This document shows, piece after piece, positions 56,565 through 64,000 of a stretch of 64,000 nt of DNA. The DNA is from Bradyrhizobium sp. NDS-1 (GTDB lineage Bacteria > Pseudomonadota > Alphaproteobacteria > Rhizobiales > Xanthobacteraceae). The translations under genes were made by a program, and so were the position numbers. The notes under the pieces are model-generated. The model made no database searches, had not been told where the DNA came from, and worked only from the letters and a program-made list of their open reading frames with translations. The DNA is taken from NCBI RefSeq assembly GCF_032918005.1, contig NZ_CP136628.1, positions 6,619,501 to 6,683,500 of the forward strand, in the 5' to 3' direction. Position 1 is the stretch's first letter. Each line of letters begins with the position of its first letter.

Positions 56565-57608
56565 ATGCCGAAATACAGGGTGGTGACGCCGAAGGGCGCG
56601 AGCTTCACGGTCGCGGGCAGCGACTATTCCTTCGAGCGCGAAGCGCTCGATCCGATCGATGCCGAGATCGTCGAGGCGCCCGCTGACGAAGCCGGGTTCA
56701 TTGCCGCCGCGAAGTCCGCCGACGCGATCTACGCCAAGGGCATCCCCATCACCAAGACCATCATCGACGCGCTGGAGGGCTGCAAGGTCATCACGCTCGG
56801 CTCGGTCGGCGTCGACAGCGTCGACGTCAAGGCCGCCACGGCGCGCGGCATTCCCGTCACCAACATCCCCGACACCTTCATCGAGGAGGTCGCCGATCAC
56901 GCCATGATGCTCCTGCTCGCCGGCTTCCGCCGTCTGGTCGAGCAGGACCGCATGGTGCGCGACGGCCGCTGGGCCGAGGGCCGGCCGGCGCTGCTCAAGG
57001 TCCCCAGGCTGATGGGCCAGACGCTCGGCTTCGTCTCGTTCGGCCGCGTGGCCCGTGCCGTTGCGAAGCGCGCGGCACCATTCGGCCTGCGCATGATGGC
57101 CTACGATCCCTTCATTCAGGAAACACTGATGTACGACCACGGCGTGATCCCGGCGACGCTGAACGAGGTGCTGTCGCAATCCGACTTCGTCTCGATGCAT
57201 GCCCCGGCAAGGCCGGAGGTCCATCACATGCTGACCGAGAAGCACTTTCGGCAGATGAAGAAGGGCTCGATCTTCGTCAACACCGGGCGCGGCGCCACCG
57301 TGGACGAGGAGAGCCTGATCAAGGCGCTGCAGGAGGGCTGGATAGCCCACGCCGCCCTCGACGTGCTGGAGAAGGAACCGCCCTCGCACAACAATCCCCT
57401 GCTCGGCATGGAGAACGTGACCCTGACCGCCCATGTGGCGTCGGCCTCGGCACGGTTTGACGAAGCGCGCAAGCGCCGGGTGGGCTACGAATTGTCACTG
57501 GTGCTGCAGGGCATGTGGCCGGTAAGCTGTGTCAATCCGTCGGTGCTGCAGACCACCACGCTCCGTCGCTGGCAACCCGTCAGCATGGATCGGGGGCCGA
57601 ACAGCTAG
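56565..57608 (+). CDS. C-terminal-binding-protein-like D-isomer hydroxyacid dehydrogenase
   Basis: 347 residues. Rossmann fold with the NAD loop GQTLGFVSFGRVARAV (about 148-163); catalytic R in NTGRGATVDEESL, E in LDVLEKEPP, H in TLTAHVASAS. CtBP-like D-2-hydroxyacid dehydrogenase family. Upstream of the sugar ABC importer genes and co-oriented, so may process its imported ligand. Exact substrate unknown. Confidence 0.85.
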   Translation: MPKYRVVTPKGASFTVAGSDYSFEREALDPIDAEIVEAPADEAGFIAAAKSADAIYAKGIPITKTIIDALEGCKVITLGSVGVDSVDVKAATARGIPVTNIPDTFIEEVADHAMMLLLAGFRRLVEQDRMVRDGRWAEGRPALLKVPRLMGQTLGFVSFGRVARAVAKRAAPFGLRMMAYDPFIQETLMYDHGVIPATLNEVLSQSDFVSMHAPARPEVHHMLTEKHFRQMKKGSIFVNTGRGATVDEESLIKALQEGWIAHAALDVLEKEPPSHNNPLLGMENVTLTAHVASASARFDEARKRRVGYELSLVLQGMWPVSCVNPSVLQTTTLRRWQPVSMDRGPNS

Positions 57609-57693
57609 GCGGTCGGCGCGAACGCGCCGACGACCGAAACGACCCTTCACCGGCGATCAACGCCGGGAAGGGAGACATCAAAGGGAGGTACTG

Positions 57694-59034
57694 ATGAGGA
57701 ACGACATCACACGTCGTGATGCCTTGGCGCTGGGCCTGTCCGCTGCAACGCTCGCGGCCACCGGTGCTGCAGCGCAAACATCCAATATCAAGGCCGCGGA
57801 CGTGGCGGCGCCCAAGCGCGAGATCGAGAAGGGTGCATCCTTGCGGATGCTGCGCCCGGTGCGTTTCGTCCAGGCCGACGAGGATGTGTTCCGCGCAAAT
57901 GCGGCAAAGTTCACCAAGGAGACCGGGGTCGAGGTCAAGGTCGACTTCGTCGGCTGGGAGGACATCAACCAGCAGACCGCGGTCACCTCGAACTCCGGCG
58001 CCGGCCCCGACATCATCATCGGCTTCTCCGACGCTCCCCACATCTACGTCGACAAGCTGATCGACCTGACCGACGTCGCCGACTATCTCGGCAAGAAGTA
58101 TGGCGGCTGGCAAAATCTTGCGATGGCCTACGGCAAGAAGGCCAAGAGCGACACCTGGATCGGAATCCCGTTCGGGGCTACGGCCGGGCCTCTGATCTAT
58201 CGCAAGTCGGTCCTCAAATCCGTTGGGTTCGACAAGGTCCCGGAAGATCCTGCCGGCTTTCTCGATCTGTGCAAGAAGCTGCAGCAGGCCGGAAAACCGG
58301 CCGGCTTTGCGCTCGGCAATGCGGTGGGCGACGGGAACGGCTTCGCGGACTGGATGATGTGGTCGCACAACGCCGCGCTGCTGGACGAGGAAGGCAATGT
58401 CACCATCAACAGCAAGGAAACTGTCGCGGCGCTGAAATACGTGAAGGAGCTCTATCCAACCTTCATCGCCGGCACACCGTCCTGGAACGACGTCAGCAAC
58501 AATCGCGCCTATTCATCGCAAGAGATCGCACTGACCGCAAACGGCGTCTCGCTCTATTTTTCGCTGAAGAACGATCCGGCCACGGCTCCGATTGCCGAAG
58601 ATTCAGAACATCAATTGTTGCCGAAGTTCCACGCACAGGCCTCGCCAATGTCGGGACTGACGCTGAATGCCATGGTGTTCAAGCACAGCCAGTACCCAAA
58701 TGCCGCAAAGGCCTTCTTGCAGTTCATGCTGGAAAAGGAACAGTACGAGCCGTGGCTCAACGCCAACAGCGGCTACTGGTCGCAATCGCTCGCGGCTTAC
58801 GCCGATGCGGCAGTGTGGAAGAGCGATCCCAAGGTCGCGATCTTCAAGAATACCATGAACAGCAAGTACTACGCCGGCTACAAGGGCCCGATCTCGACTG
58901 CTACCGGCGCTGTTCGTGCGGATTATGTGACGGTGCAGATGTTCGCCTCGGTCGCGACCGGGGCGGCGACGCCGGAGGCCGCCGCCGCGGAAGCGGAGCA
59001 GCGCTGCAAACGGTACTTCCGGCGGCAGCGGTAA
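57694..59034 (+). CDS. Sugar ABC transporter substrate-binding protein
   Basis: 446 residues of the SBP_bac_1 (maltose/glycerol phosphate) type. ATG 57694 follows AAGGGAGG; Tat-like signal (MRNDITRRDALALGLSAATL). Hallmarks: FTKETGVEVKVDFVGWEDIN, GAGPDIIIGFSDAPHIYV and GIPFGATAGPLIYRKSVL. Followed by a palindromic repeat and two permease genes. No ATPase gene nearby. Confidence 0.92.
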   Translation: MRNDITRRDALALGLSAATLAATGAAAQTSNIKAADVAAPKREIEKGASLRMLRPVRFVQADEDVFRANAAKFTKETGVEVKVDFVGWEDINQQTAVTSNSGAGPDIIIGFSDAPHIYVDKLIDLTDVADYLGKKYGGWQNLAMAYGKKAKSDTWIGIPFGATAGPLIYRKSVLKSVGFDKVPEDPAGFLDLCKKLQQAGKPAGFALGNAVGDGNGFADWMMWSHNAALLDEEGNVTINSKETVAALKYVKELYPTFIAGTPSWNDVSNNRAYSSQEIALTANGVSLYFSLKNDPATAPIAEDSEHQLLPKFHAQASPMSGLTLNAMVFKHSQYPNAAKAFLQFMLEKEQYEPWLNANSGYWSQSLAAYADAAVWKSDPKVAIFKNTMNSKYYAGYKGPISTATGAVRADYVTVQMFASVATGAATPEAAAAEAEQRCKRYFRRQR

Positions 59035-59038
59035 GGGC

Positions 59039-59155
59039 CGTCATTGCGAGCGAAGCGAAGCACTCCAGAAGCCCTCCGCGGATACAGTCTGGATTGCTTC
59101 GTCGCACCAGTGCAAAATTGCTTCGCAATTTTGTCACGGGCTCCTCGCAATGACG
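59039..59155. repeat. Dispersed palindromic repeat, family A (copy 2), inside the importer operon
   Basis: Begins CGTCATTGCGAGCG and ends CTCGCAATGACGG. Lies five bases behind the binding-protein gene and 35 before the permease gene, so a transcript reading through would carry a large stem-loop there. Confidence 0.8.
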
Positions 59156-59189
59156 GTGGAGTGACTTCCTAGAACAGGGCAACAAACTG

Positions 59190-60146
59190 ATGTCCGTGAC
59201 CACCCTCTCCTCCACCGGCCTCGCGCACCGGCAGCCGTCCTGGCTGGTGCGGCTGTTCGACTACAAGCCGTTCCTGATCGTGATGTGCCTGGCGCCCGCG
59301 ATCGGGTTGCTCTCGGTGTTCCTCACCTATCCGCTCGGCCTCGGCATCTGGCTCGCCTTCACCGACACCACGATCGGGCGGCGCGGTATCTTCGTCGGCC
59401 TCGAGAATTTCCAATATCTGCTCACCGATCCCTTGTGGTGGAACGCGGTGTTCTACAGCGTGGTCTATACGGGGATAGCGACCTTCGGGAAGTTCGCGCT
59501 CGGCTTCTGGCTCGCGTTGCTACTCAACAACCATTTTCCGTTCAAGAGCATCCTGCGTGCGATCATCCTGCTGCCCTGGATCGTGCCGACCGTGCTCTCG
59601 GCGCTGGCGTTCTGGTGGATCTACGATCCGCAGTTCTCGATCATCTCCTATCTTCTCGTCGACGTGCTGGGTTGGCGTTCGAGCAATATCGACTTCCTCG
59701 GCTCGCCATGGCCGGCACGCTTCTCGCTGATCGTCGCCAACATCTGGCGCGGCATCCCCTTCGTCGCGATCTCGCTGCTGGCGGGCCTGCAGACCATCTC
59801 GCCCTCGCTCTACGAGGCCGCGATGCTGGATGGGGCCAGCGCCTGGCAGCGCTTCCGCTACATCACCTTCCCGATGATGATGCCGATCCTCGCCATCGTC
59901 ATGACCTTCTCGATCATCTTCACCTTCACCGACTTCCAGCTGGTCTACGCCATCACCCGCGGCGGGCCGGTCAACTCGACCCATCTGCTGGCGACGCTGG
60001 CGTTTCAGCGCGGTATTGCCGGCGGTGAGCTGGGCGAAGGTGCCGCGATCGCGGTGTCGATGATCCCGTTCCTGGTGTTCGCGACGCTGTTCTCTTACTT
60101 CGGCCTAGCGCGCCGCAAATGGCAGCAGGGAGAGAGCAATGACTGA
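59190..60146 (+). CDS. Sugar ABC transporter permease (MalF/UgpA type)
   Basis: 318 residues, six predicted membrane segments. The ABC permease loop LYEAAMLDGASAWQRFRYIT FPMMMP (EAA motif) is at about 210-235. Overlaps the next permease by eight bases (ATG 60139 before stop 60146). Partner of 60139-61038; no ATPase gene in the window beside it. Confidence 0.92.
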   Translation: MSVTTLSSTGLAHRQPSWLVRLFDYKPFLIVMCLAPAIGLLSVFLTYPLGLGIWLAFTDTTIGRRGIFVGLENFQYLLTDPLWWNAVFYSVVYTGIATFGKFALGFWLALLLNNHFPFKSILRAIILLPWIVPTVLSALAFWWIYDPQFSIISYLLVDVLGWRSSNIDFLGSPWPARFSLIVANIWRGIPFVAISLLAGLQTISPSLYEAAMLDGASAWQRFRYITFPMMMPILAIVMTFSIIFTFTDFQLVYAITRGGPVNSTHLLATLAFQRGIAGGELGEGAAIAVSMIPFLVFATLFSYFGLARRKWQQGESND

Positions 60147-61038
60147 TACCGTCGCCCGAGCGGCTGTCGCCGACGCCAAGGCCGTACCCGACACCATGGC
60201 CTGGGATTCCGGGCTGCGGCGGCTGATGATGATCTATTTGCCGCTCGGCTGCTTCGTGCTGATCCTGCTGTTTCCGTTCTACTGGATGGCGATCACCTCG
60301 TTCAAGCCGAATGCGGAGCTGCTGAACTACAAGGCGCACAACCCGTTCTGGATCACGTCGCCGACGCTGGCGCACATCAAGCATCTGCTGTTCGACACCG
60401 CCTATCCGCGCTGGCTGTGGACGACGATGACGGTGGCGATCGGCTCGACGACGCTGTCCTTGATCGCGTCGACGCTCGCCGCCTATGCGATCGAACGCCT
60501 GCGCTTCCGAGGGAGCCCCTATGTCGGCCTCGGCATCTATCTCGCCTATCTCGTGCCGCCATCGATCCTGTTCATTCCGCTGGCCACCGTGATCGTGCAG
60601 TTCGGTCTCTTCGACTCACCTCTGGCCCTGATCCTGGTCTATCCGACCTTCCTGGTGCCGTTCTGCACCTGGCTCCTGATCGGCTATTTCAAGTCGATCC
60701 CCTACGAGCTCGAGGAATGCGCGCTGGTCGACGGCGCAACGCGCCTGCAGATCCTGCGGCGGATCACGCTGCCGCTGGCCGTGCCCGGGCTGATCTCGGC
60801 CGGCATCTTCTCCTTCACGCTGTCCTGGAACGAGTTCATCTATGCGCTCGCCTTCATCCAGAGCGGCGCCAACAAGACCGTGCCGGTCGCGATCCTGACC
60901 GAGCTCGTCACCGGCGACGTCTACCAGTGGGGCGCGCTGATGGCGGGATCGCTGCTGGGATCGCTGCCGGTTGCGATCTTCTACTCGCTGTTCGTCGATT
61001 ACTACGTGTCCTCGCTGACGGGCGCGGTGAAGGAGTAG
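60139..61038 (+). CDS. Sugar ABC transporter permease (MalG/UgpE type)
   Basis: 299 residues, six predicted membrane segments. EAA loop PYELEECALVDGATRLQILR, then RITLPLAVPGL. Second permease of the importer. The ATPase (MsmK/UgpC-like) must be encoded elsewhere. Followed by an unrelated gene after 84 bases. Confidence 0.92.
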   Translation: MTDTVARAAVADAKAVPDTMAWDSGLRRLMMIYLPLGCFVLILLFPFYWMAITSFKPNAELLNYKAHNPFWITSPTLAHIKHLLFDTAYPRWLWTTMTVAIGSTTLSLIASTLAAYAIERLRFRGSPYVGLGIYLAYLVPPSILFIPLATVIVQFGLFDSPLALILVYPTFLVPFCTWLLIGYFKSIPYELEECALVDGATRLQILRRITLPLAVPGLISAGIFSFTLSWNEFIYALAFIQSGANKTVPVAILTELVTGDVYQWGALMAGSLLGSLPVAIFYSLFVDYYVSSLTGAVKE

Positions 61039-61122
61039 CCGGCCACCGCGGCGTTTGGCCCGGCTTCACAAAACTGCAACACGCGATCCGCATAAGACGT
61101 GCTCCGCCAACAGGAGACGCAC

Positions 61123-62478
61123 ATGCGCGCGACTTTTCTTGCCACCGTCGCAACGATCATTTTCACCGCGAGCCCCGCGCTCGCGCAGAGCGAAGGCGAA
61201 TTCCCGGCCAAGCTTGCCGGCCACGCAGTGATGCCGGCCGCCACCTTCATCGACGCTCCCGCAGATGCCCCCGCCGATCTCAAGATTTCGGGCAAATACA
61301 CCACCGGCAAGCGCGTCGACGCGCTCGGCACGGTGATGGGCAAGTCCTATGAACGTCCGACCGGCGTGTCGCTGCCGTTCAAGGGACAGCCGCTGCAGGG
61401 CCATTCCGGTATCAAGACCATGCCCGACGGCAGCTTCTGGGTCATCACCGACAACGGCATGGGCGCGCGCGCCAACTCGCCGGATTCGATGCTGTATCTC
61501 AACCGCTACAAGATGGACTGGGCCGGGGGCAAGATCGAGCGGCTGGAGACCATCTTCCTGCACGATCCCGACAAGAAGGTGCCCTTCCGCATCGTGCATG
61601 AAGACACGCAGAAGCGCTACCTCACCGGCTCCGATTTCGACACCGAAGGCTTCCAGATCATCGGCGACACCTTCTGGATCGGCGACGAGTTCGGCCCCTA
61701 CATCCTGAAGGCCGACAAGACAGGCAAGATCCTCGGCGTGTTCGATACGGTCGCGGACGGCAAGCCGGTGCGCTCGCCGGACAATTGGGCGGTGGGAACG
61801 CCGGCCGCGCCGGGCGCGACCTACACCAACGTCAACCTCCGCCGCTCCAAGGGCTATGAGGGCTTTGCGTCGTCCAAGGACGGAAAATTCCTCTACGGCC
61901 TGCTCGAAGGACCGCTGTGGGACGCCGACAAGAAGGACTGGGAGAAGGTCGACGGCAAGGAAGCCGCCCGCATCCTCGAATTCGACGTCGCCGCGGAAAA
62001 ATTCACCGGCCGCCACTGGCAGTATGTGTTCGAGCAGAACGGCAACGCCATCGGCGATTTCAACATGATCGATCAGGCCTCCGGCCTGATCATCGAGCGC
62101 GACAATGGCGAAGGCACCGCCGACAAGGCCTGTCCGCAAGGCCAGCGCGGCGAGAACTGCTTTCCTGACCTTGCCAAGTTCAAGCGCATCTACAAGATCG
62201 AGCTGACCGACGCCAATGTCGGCAAGCCCGTGCGCAAGATCGGCTATATCGACCTGATGAAGATCAGGGATCCCGACAAGAAGGCGAAGAAGCCGCTCAA
62301 CGACGGCGTCTACACCTTCCCGTTCTTCACCATCGAGAACGTCGATCGCGTCGACGACACCCACATCGTCGTCGGCAACGACAACAATCTGCCGTTCTCC
62401 TCCAGCCGCGATCCCAACAAGGCCGACGACGACGAGTTCATGCTGCTCGAAGTCGCGGATTTCCTGAAGGCCAAGTGA
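61123..62478 (+). CDS. Secreted esterase-like phytase (beta-propeller-like)
   Basis: 451 residues. ATG 61123 follows CAGGAG. Signal peptide MRATFLATVATIIFTASPAL. The body matches the esterase-like-activity-of-phytase family: GHSGIKTMPDGSFWVITDNG, SDFDTEGFQIIGDTFWIGDE, FGPYILKADKTGKILGVFDT and FFTIENVDRVDDTHIVVGND. Predicted periplasmic or secreted phosphoesterase; substrate unproven. Confidence 0.82.
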   Translation: MRATFLATVATIIFTASPALAQSEGEFPAKLAGHAVMPAATFIDAPADAPADLKISGKYTTGKRVDALGTVMGKSYERPTGVSLPFKGQPLQGHSGIKTMPDGSFWVITDNGMGARANSPDSMLYLNRYKMDWAGGKIERLETIFLHDPDKKVPFRIVHEDTQKRYLTGSDFDTEGFQIIGDTFWIGDEFGPYILKADKTGKILGVFDTVADGKPVRSPDNWAVGTPAAPGATYTNVNLRRSKGYEGFASSKDGKFLYGLLEGPLWDADKKDWEKVDGKEAARILEFDVAAEKFTGRHWQYVFEQNGNAIGDFNMIDQASGLIIERDNGEGTADKACPQGQRGENCFPDLAKFKRIYKIELTDANVGKPVRKIGYIDLMKIRDPDKKAKKPLNDGVYTFPFFTIENVDRVDDTHIVVGNDNNLPFSSSRDPNKADDDEFMLLEVADFLKAK

Positions 62479-62487
62479 GCCTGTGTC

Positions 62488-62520
62488 AGCTCCTCTCCCG
62501 CTTGTCGCGGGGGAGGAGCT
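62488..62520. terminator. Hairpin between convergent phytase and tonB genes
   Basis: AGCTCCTCTCCCGC-TTGTC-GCGGGGGAGGAGCT, long stem, no T-run; probably serves both strands, or is a repeat of the CTCTCCC family. Confidence 0.5.
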
Positions 62521-62523
62521 CCT

Positions 62524-63351
62524 TCACCTCCCGAAGTTTACCGGGATGTTGATAGGAACCATTGAATATGTGATCTCGGGCGGCATTGCCGGGAACGGTT
62601 GGGCTTGACGCATCATCGCTGCGGCCTGGGCGTCAAGCGCCGCAACACCCGACGATCCGCTGACTCGGCTGGACAGGACCTGGCCGCCGCGGCCGAGCGT
62701 GAAGCTCAGCCTGACGACGCCTTTCTGACCATTGGCACCGGCCGGATACTGATGAAAGCGCATCAGATGCGCGCGGACGCGCTGGTAATAGGTCGCCATC
62801 GCGGATGCGACGGCACCAGCACTCACCGCCGAGGCAAGCGGAGCTTCGCGCTCCGCACGCGGCGGTGCGCTGGTGCGGGGCGCGGGGGGCGCCTCGGACG
62901 GCTTCCGGGCATCGGGGCGCACCAACTTGGGCTTGGCCGGCGCCGGTTTCTCGACGGGCACGACTTTCGCGGGCTCGGGCTTCGGCGGAACTGGCTCGAG
63001 CTTCTGCTCCGGCGGCGCAACCACATCCGGCTTTTCCTGCGGCGGCGTCGGCGGAATCATGTCTTCGACGGCCTGCTGTTGCACCGGCTCCGGCGGCGAG
63101 GCGTCCGCCTGCTGCATCACCGGTCCGGGCGCGATATCGAGCGGTGTTGCCTGCGGTGCCGACGTCTCCGGCGTCATATCGACGAGGACGGCCGGCATGT
63201 TGACGCCCTGCTCCGGCACGTGTTTCAGCCAGTTCATCGCCAGCATTGCGGCCGCGATGTGCAACGCCACGATCGCCGCCGCCGAAGCGCCCCAGCGCGC
63301 GCCCTCACGCTCGCCGAGCGGCTTATGCAGGGCGAAGGCGTTCGCGGTCAT
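62524..63351 (-). CDS. tonB: TonB energy transducer
   Basis: 275 residues. N-terminal membrane segment (about 25-43), Pro/Lys/Glu-rich periplasmic spacer (EKPDVVAPPEQKLEPVPPKP), and the C-terminal TonB domain from about 190 (RVRAHLMRFHQYPAGANGQK; GVVRLSFTLGRGGQVLSSRV). Couples the proton force to outer-membrane receptors, mostly for iron. Start overlaps the exbD stop by one base. Confidence 0.92.
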   Translation of the reverse strand: MTANAFALHKPLGEREGARWGASAAAIVALHIAAAMLAMNWLKHVPEQGVNMPAVLVDMTPETSAPQATPLDIAPGPVMQQADASPPEPVQQQAVEDMIPPTPPQEKPDVVAPPEQKLEPVPPKPEPAKVVPVEKPAPAKPKLVRPDARKPSEAPPAPRTSAPPRAEREAPLASAVSAGAVASAMATYYQRVRAHLMRFHQYPAGANGQKGVVRLSFTLGRGGQVLSSRVSGSSGVAALDAQAAAMMRQAQPFPAMPPEITYSMVPINIPVNFGR

Positions 63352-63791
63352 CAGCTGCGTCCGTCGAGGCCGACCAGCGCGACCTTGAGATAGCCGGCGT
63401 TGCGCAAGGCGTTCATCACCTCCATCAGGTCTCCATAAGAGACGGCCTTGTCGGCGCGCAGATAGATGCGTTCATCCTTGCGGCCCTTGGTGGCCGCATC
63501 GAGCGCCGTGACGAGGCCTTCGCGTGCCATTGTCTCCTCACCGACGGCCACGGTGAGATCCGGCTTCACCGTCACGAAGGTCGGCTTGTCCGGCCGCGGC
63601 GCCGGCTCGGCGGCGGTGGCGGGCAGCTCAACGCCGATATCGACGGTTGCGAGTGGGGCTGCCACCATGAAGATGATCAGCAGCACCAGCATCACGTCGA
63701 TGAACGGCGTGACGTTGATCTCGTGGGTGACGTCGAGATCGCTCGCGTCGCCGCGCGAGCCGAGCCTCGATGCGCCGAGCTTTGCGGCCAT
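63351..63791 (-). CDS. exbD: ExbD biopolymer transport protein
   Basis: 146 residues. Single membrane segment in INVTPFIDVMLVLLIIFMVA (about 25-46) with the conserved aspartate, followed by a periplasmic domain. Works with ExbB and TonB. 4 bases behind exbB. Confidence 0.94.
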   Translation of the reverse strand: MAAKLGASRLGSRGDASDLDVTHEINVTPFIDVMLVLLIIFMVAAPLATVDIGVELPATAAEPAPRPDKPTFVTVKPDLTVAVGEETMAREGLVTALDAATKGRKDERIYLRADKAVSYGDLMEVMNALRNAGYLKVALVGLDGRS

Positions 63792-63795
63792 GGCC

Positions 63796-64000
63796 CTACT
63801 CCGCCGCCCGCGCCAGACGGAATTGCCGGTGGTCGCGCTGCCGGCTGACCAGCAGCATGAGCTGCGCCGAGGCGTCGCCGAGCAGCGCGCGATAATTGGC
63901 GATGCCTCGGACGAGGTGATTGTAGATCACGACCGCGGGGATTGCGGTGACGAGACCAAGCGCGGTGGCGAGCAGCGCTTCGGCGATGCCAGGCGCGACC
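63796..64000 (-). CDS. exbB: ExbB biopolymer transport protein (C-terminal end, cut by window)
   Basis: 67 residues visible. VAPGIAEALLATALGLVTAI is the conserved last membrane segment, then the cytoplasmic tail ending QRDHRQFRLARAAE. Heads the exbB-exbD-tonB operon. Confidence 0.88.
   Translation of the reverse strand, partial: VAPGIAEALLATALGLVTAIPAVVIYNHLVRGIANYRALLGDASAQLMLLVSRQRDHRQFRLARAAE

Noticed and set aside
61066..62364. Open frame of 432 codons on the minus strand
   Set aside because: Antisense shadow of the esterase-like phytase gene.

Overview
The window looks like chromosomal DNA of a Bradyrhizobium-type alphaproteobacterium. The support is high GC with strong codon bias, a SciP/FlbD/Caulobacter-type flagellar cluster, a napEDABC operon behind a perfect FNR/FixK-type box, an exbB-exbD-tonB operon, DUF3309/DUF4112/DUF1153-type small proteins, and several families of dispersed palindromic repeats. 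Genus assignment is inference; nothing here is a taxonomic marker such as rRNA.

Layout. 0-8 kb: end of an unknown gene, a Tat-exported peptide-type ABC binding protein, repeats, a LysR regulator, a small DUF2934/cysteine-rich cluster, and a sugar isomerase plus Gfo/Idh/MocA dehydrogenase operon. 8.6-10.7 kb: a visibly lower-GC insert with two unusual genes (a HEPN-like/LprI-like fusion and an HNH protein) ending at a tRNA-Met gene. 11-13.3 kb: a small secreted protein, a PmtA-like methyltransferase and mnmA. 13.7-22.1 kb: flagellar block fliK-flgD-sciP-fliF-fliG-fliH-fliN-flbD, with CtrA-like sites before sciP and fliF. 22.3-30.7 kb: an M20 peptidase, a 51-residue membrane protein, a complete sulfonate-sulfur (ssu) operon with two binding proteins and its own flavin reductase, and a cytochrome P450 with possible operators.

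31-39.7 kb: an L,D-transpeptidase, a LuxR-type regulator with a coupled small ORF, a Spy/CpxP-like periplasmic protein, a luciferase-like monooxygenase and napEDABC (periplasmic nitrate reductase). 39.8-49 kb: a RecD-like helicase, a secreted TPR-caspase-like protein, msrA-msrB, and a run of small membrane or secreted proteins, two of which share the same four-cysteine spacing. 49-54.4 kb: purA, two EamA transporters flanking a DUF1330 gene, and a TctC-type binding protein. 54.6-64 kb: a Cache chemoreceptor, a CtBP-like dehydrogenase with a sugar ABC importer (no ATPase gene in view), an esterase-like phytase and tonB-exbD-exbB (exbB cut by the window end).

The less ordinary content is: two same-orientation copies (about 615 bp) of a long non-coding repeat with an RNA-like folded block; the HEPN-LprI fusion beside a tRNA; a palindromic repeat placed between binding-protein and permease genes of the sugar importer; the paired cysteine-motif proteins; and paired palindromes upstream of the P450. 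No rRNA, CRISPR array, prophage or transposase was seen.
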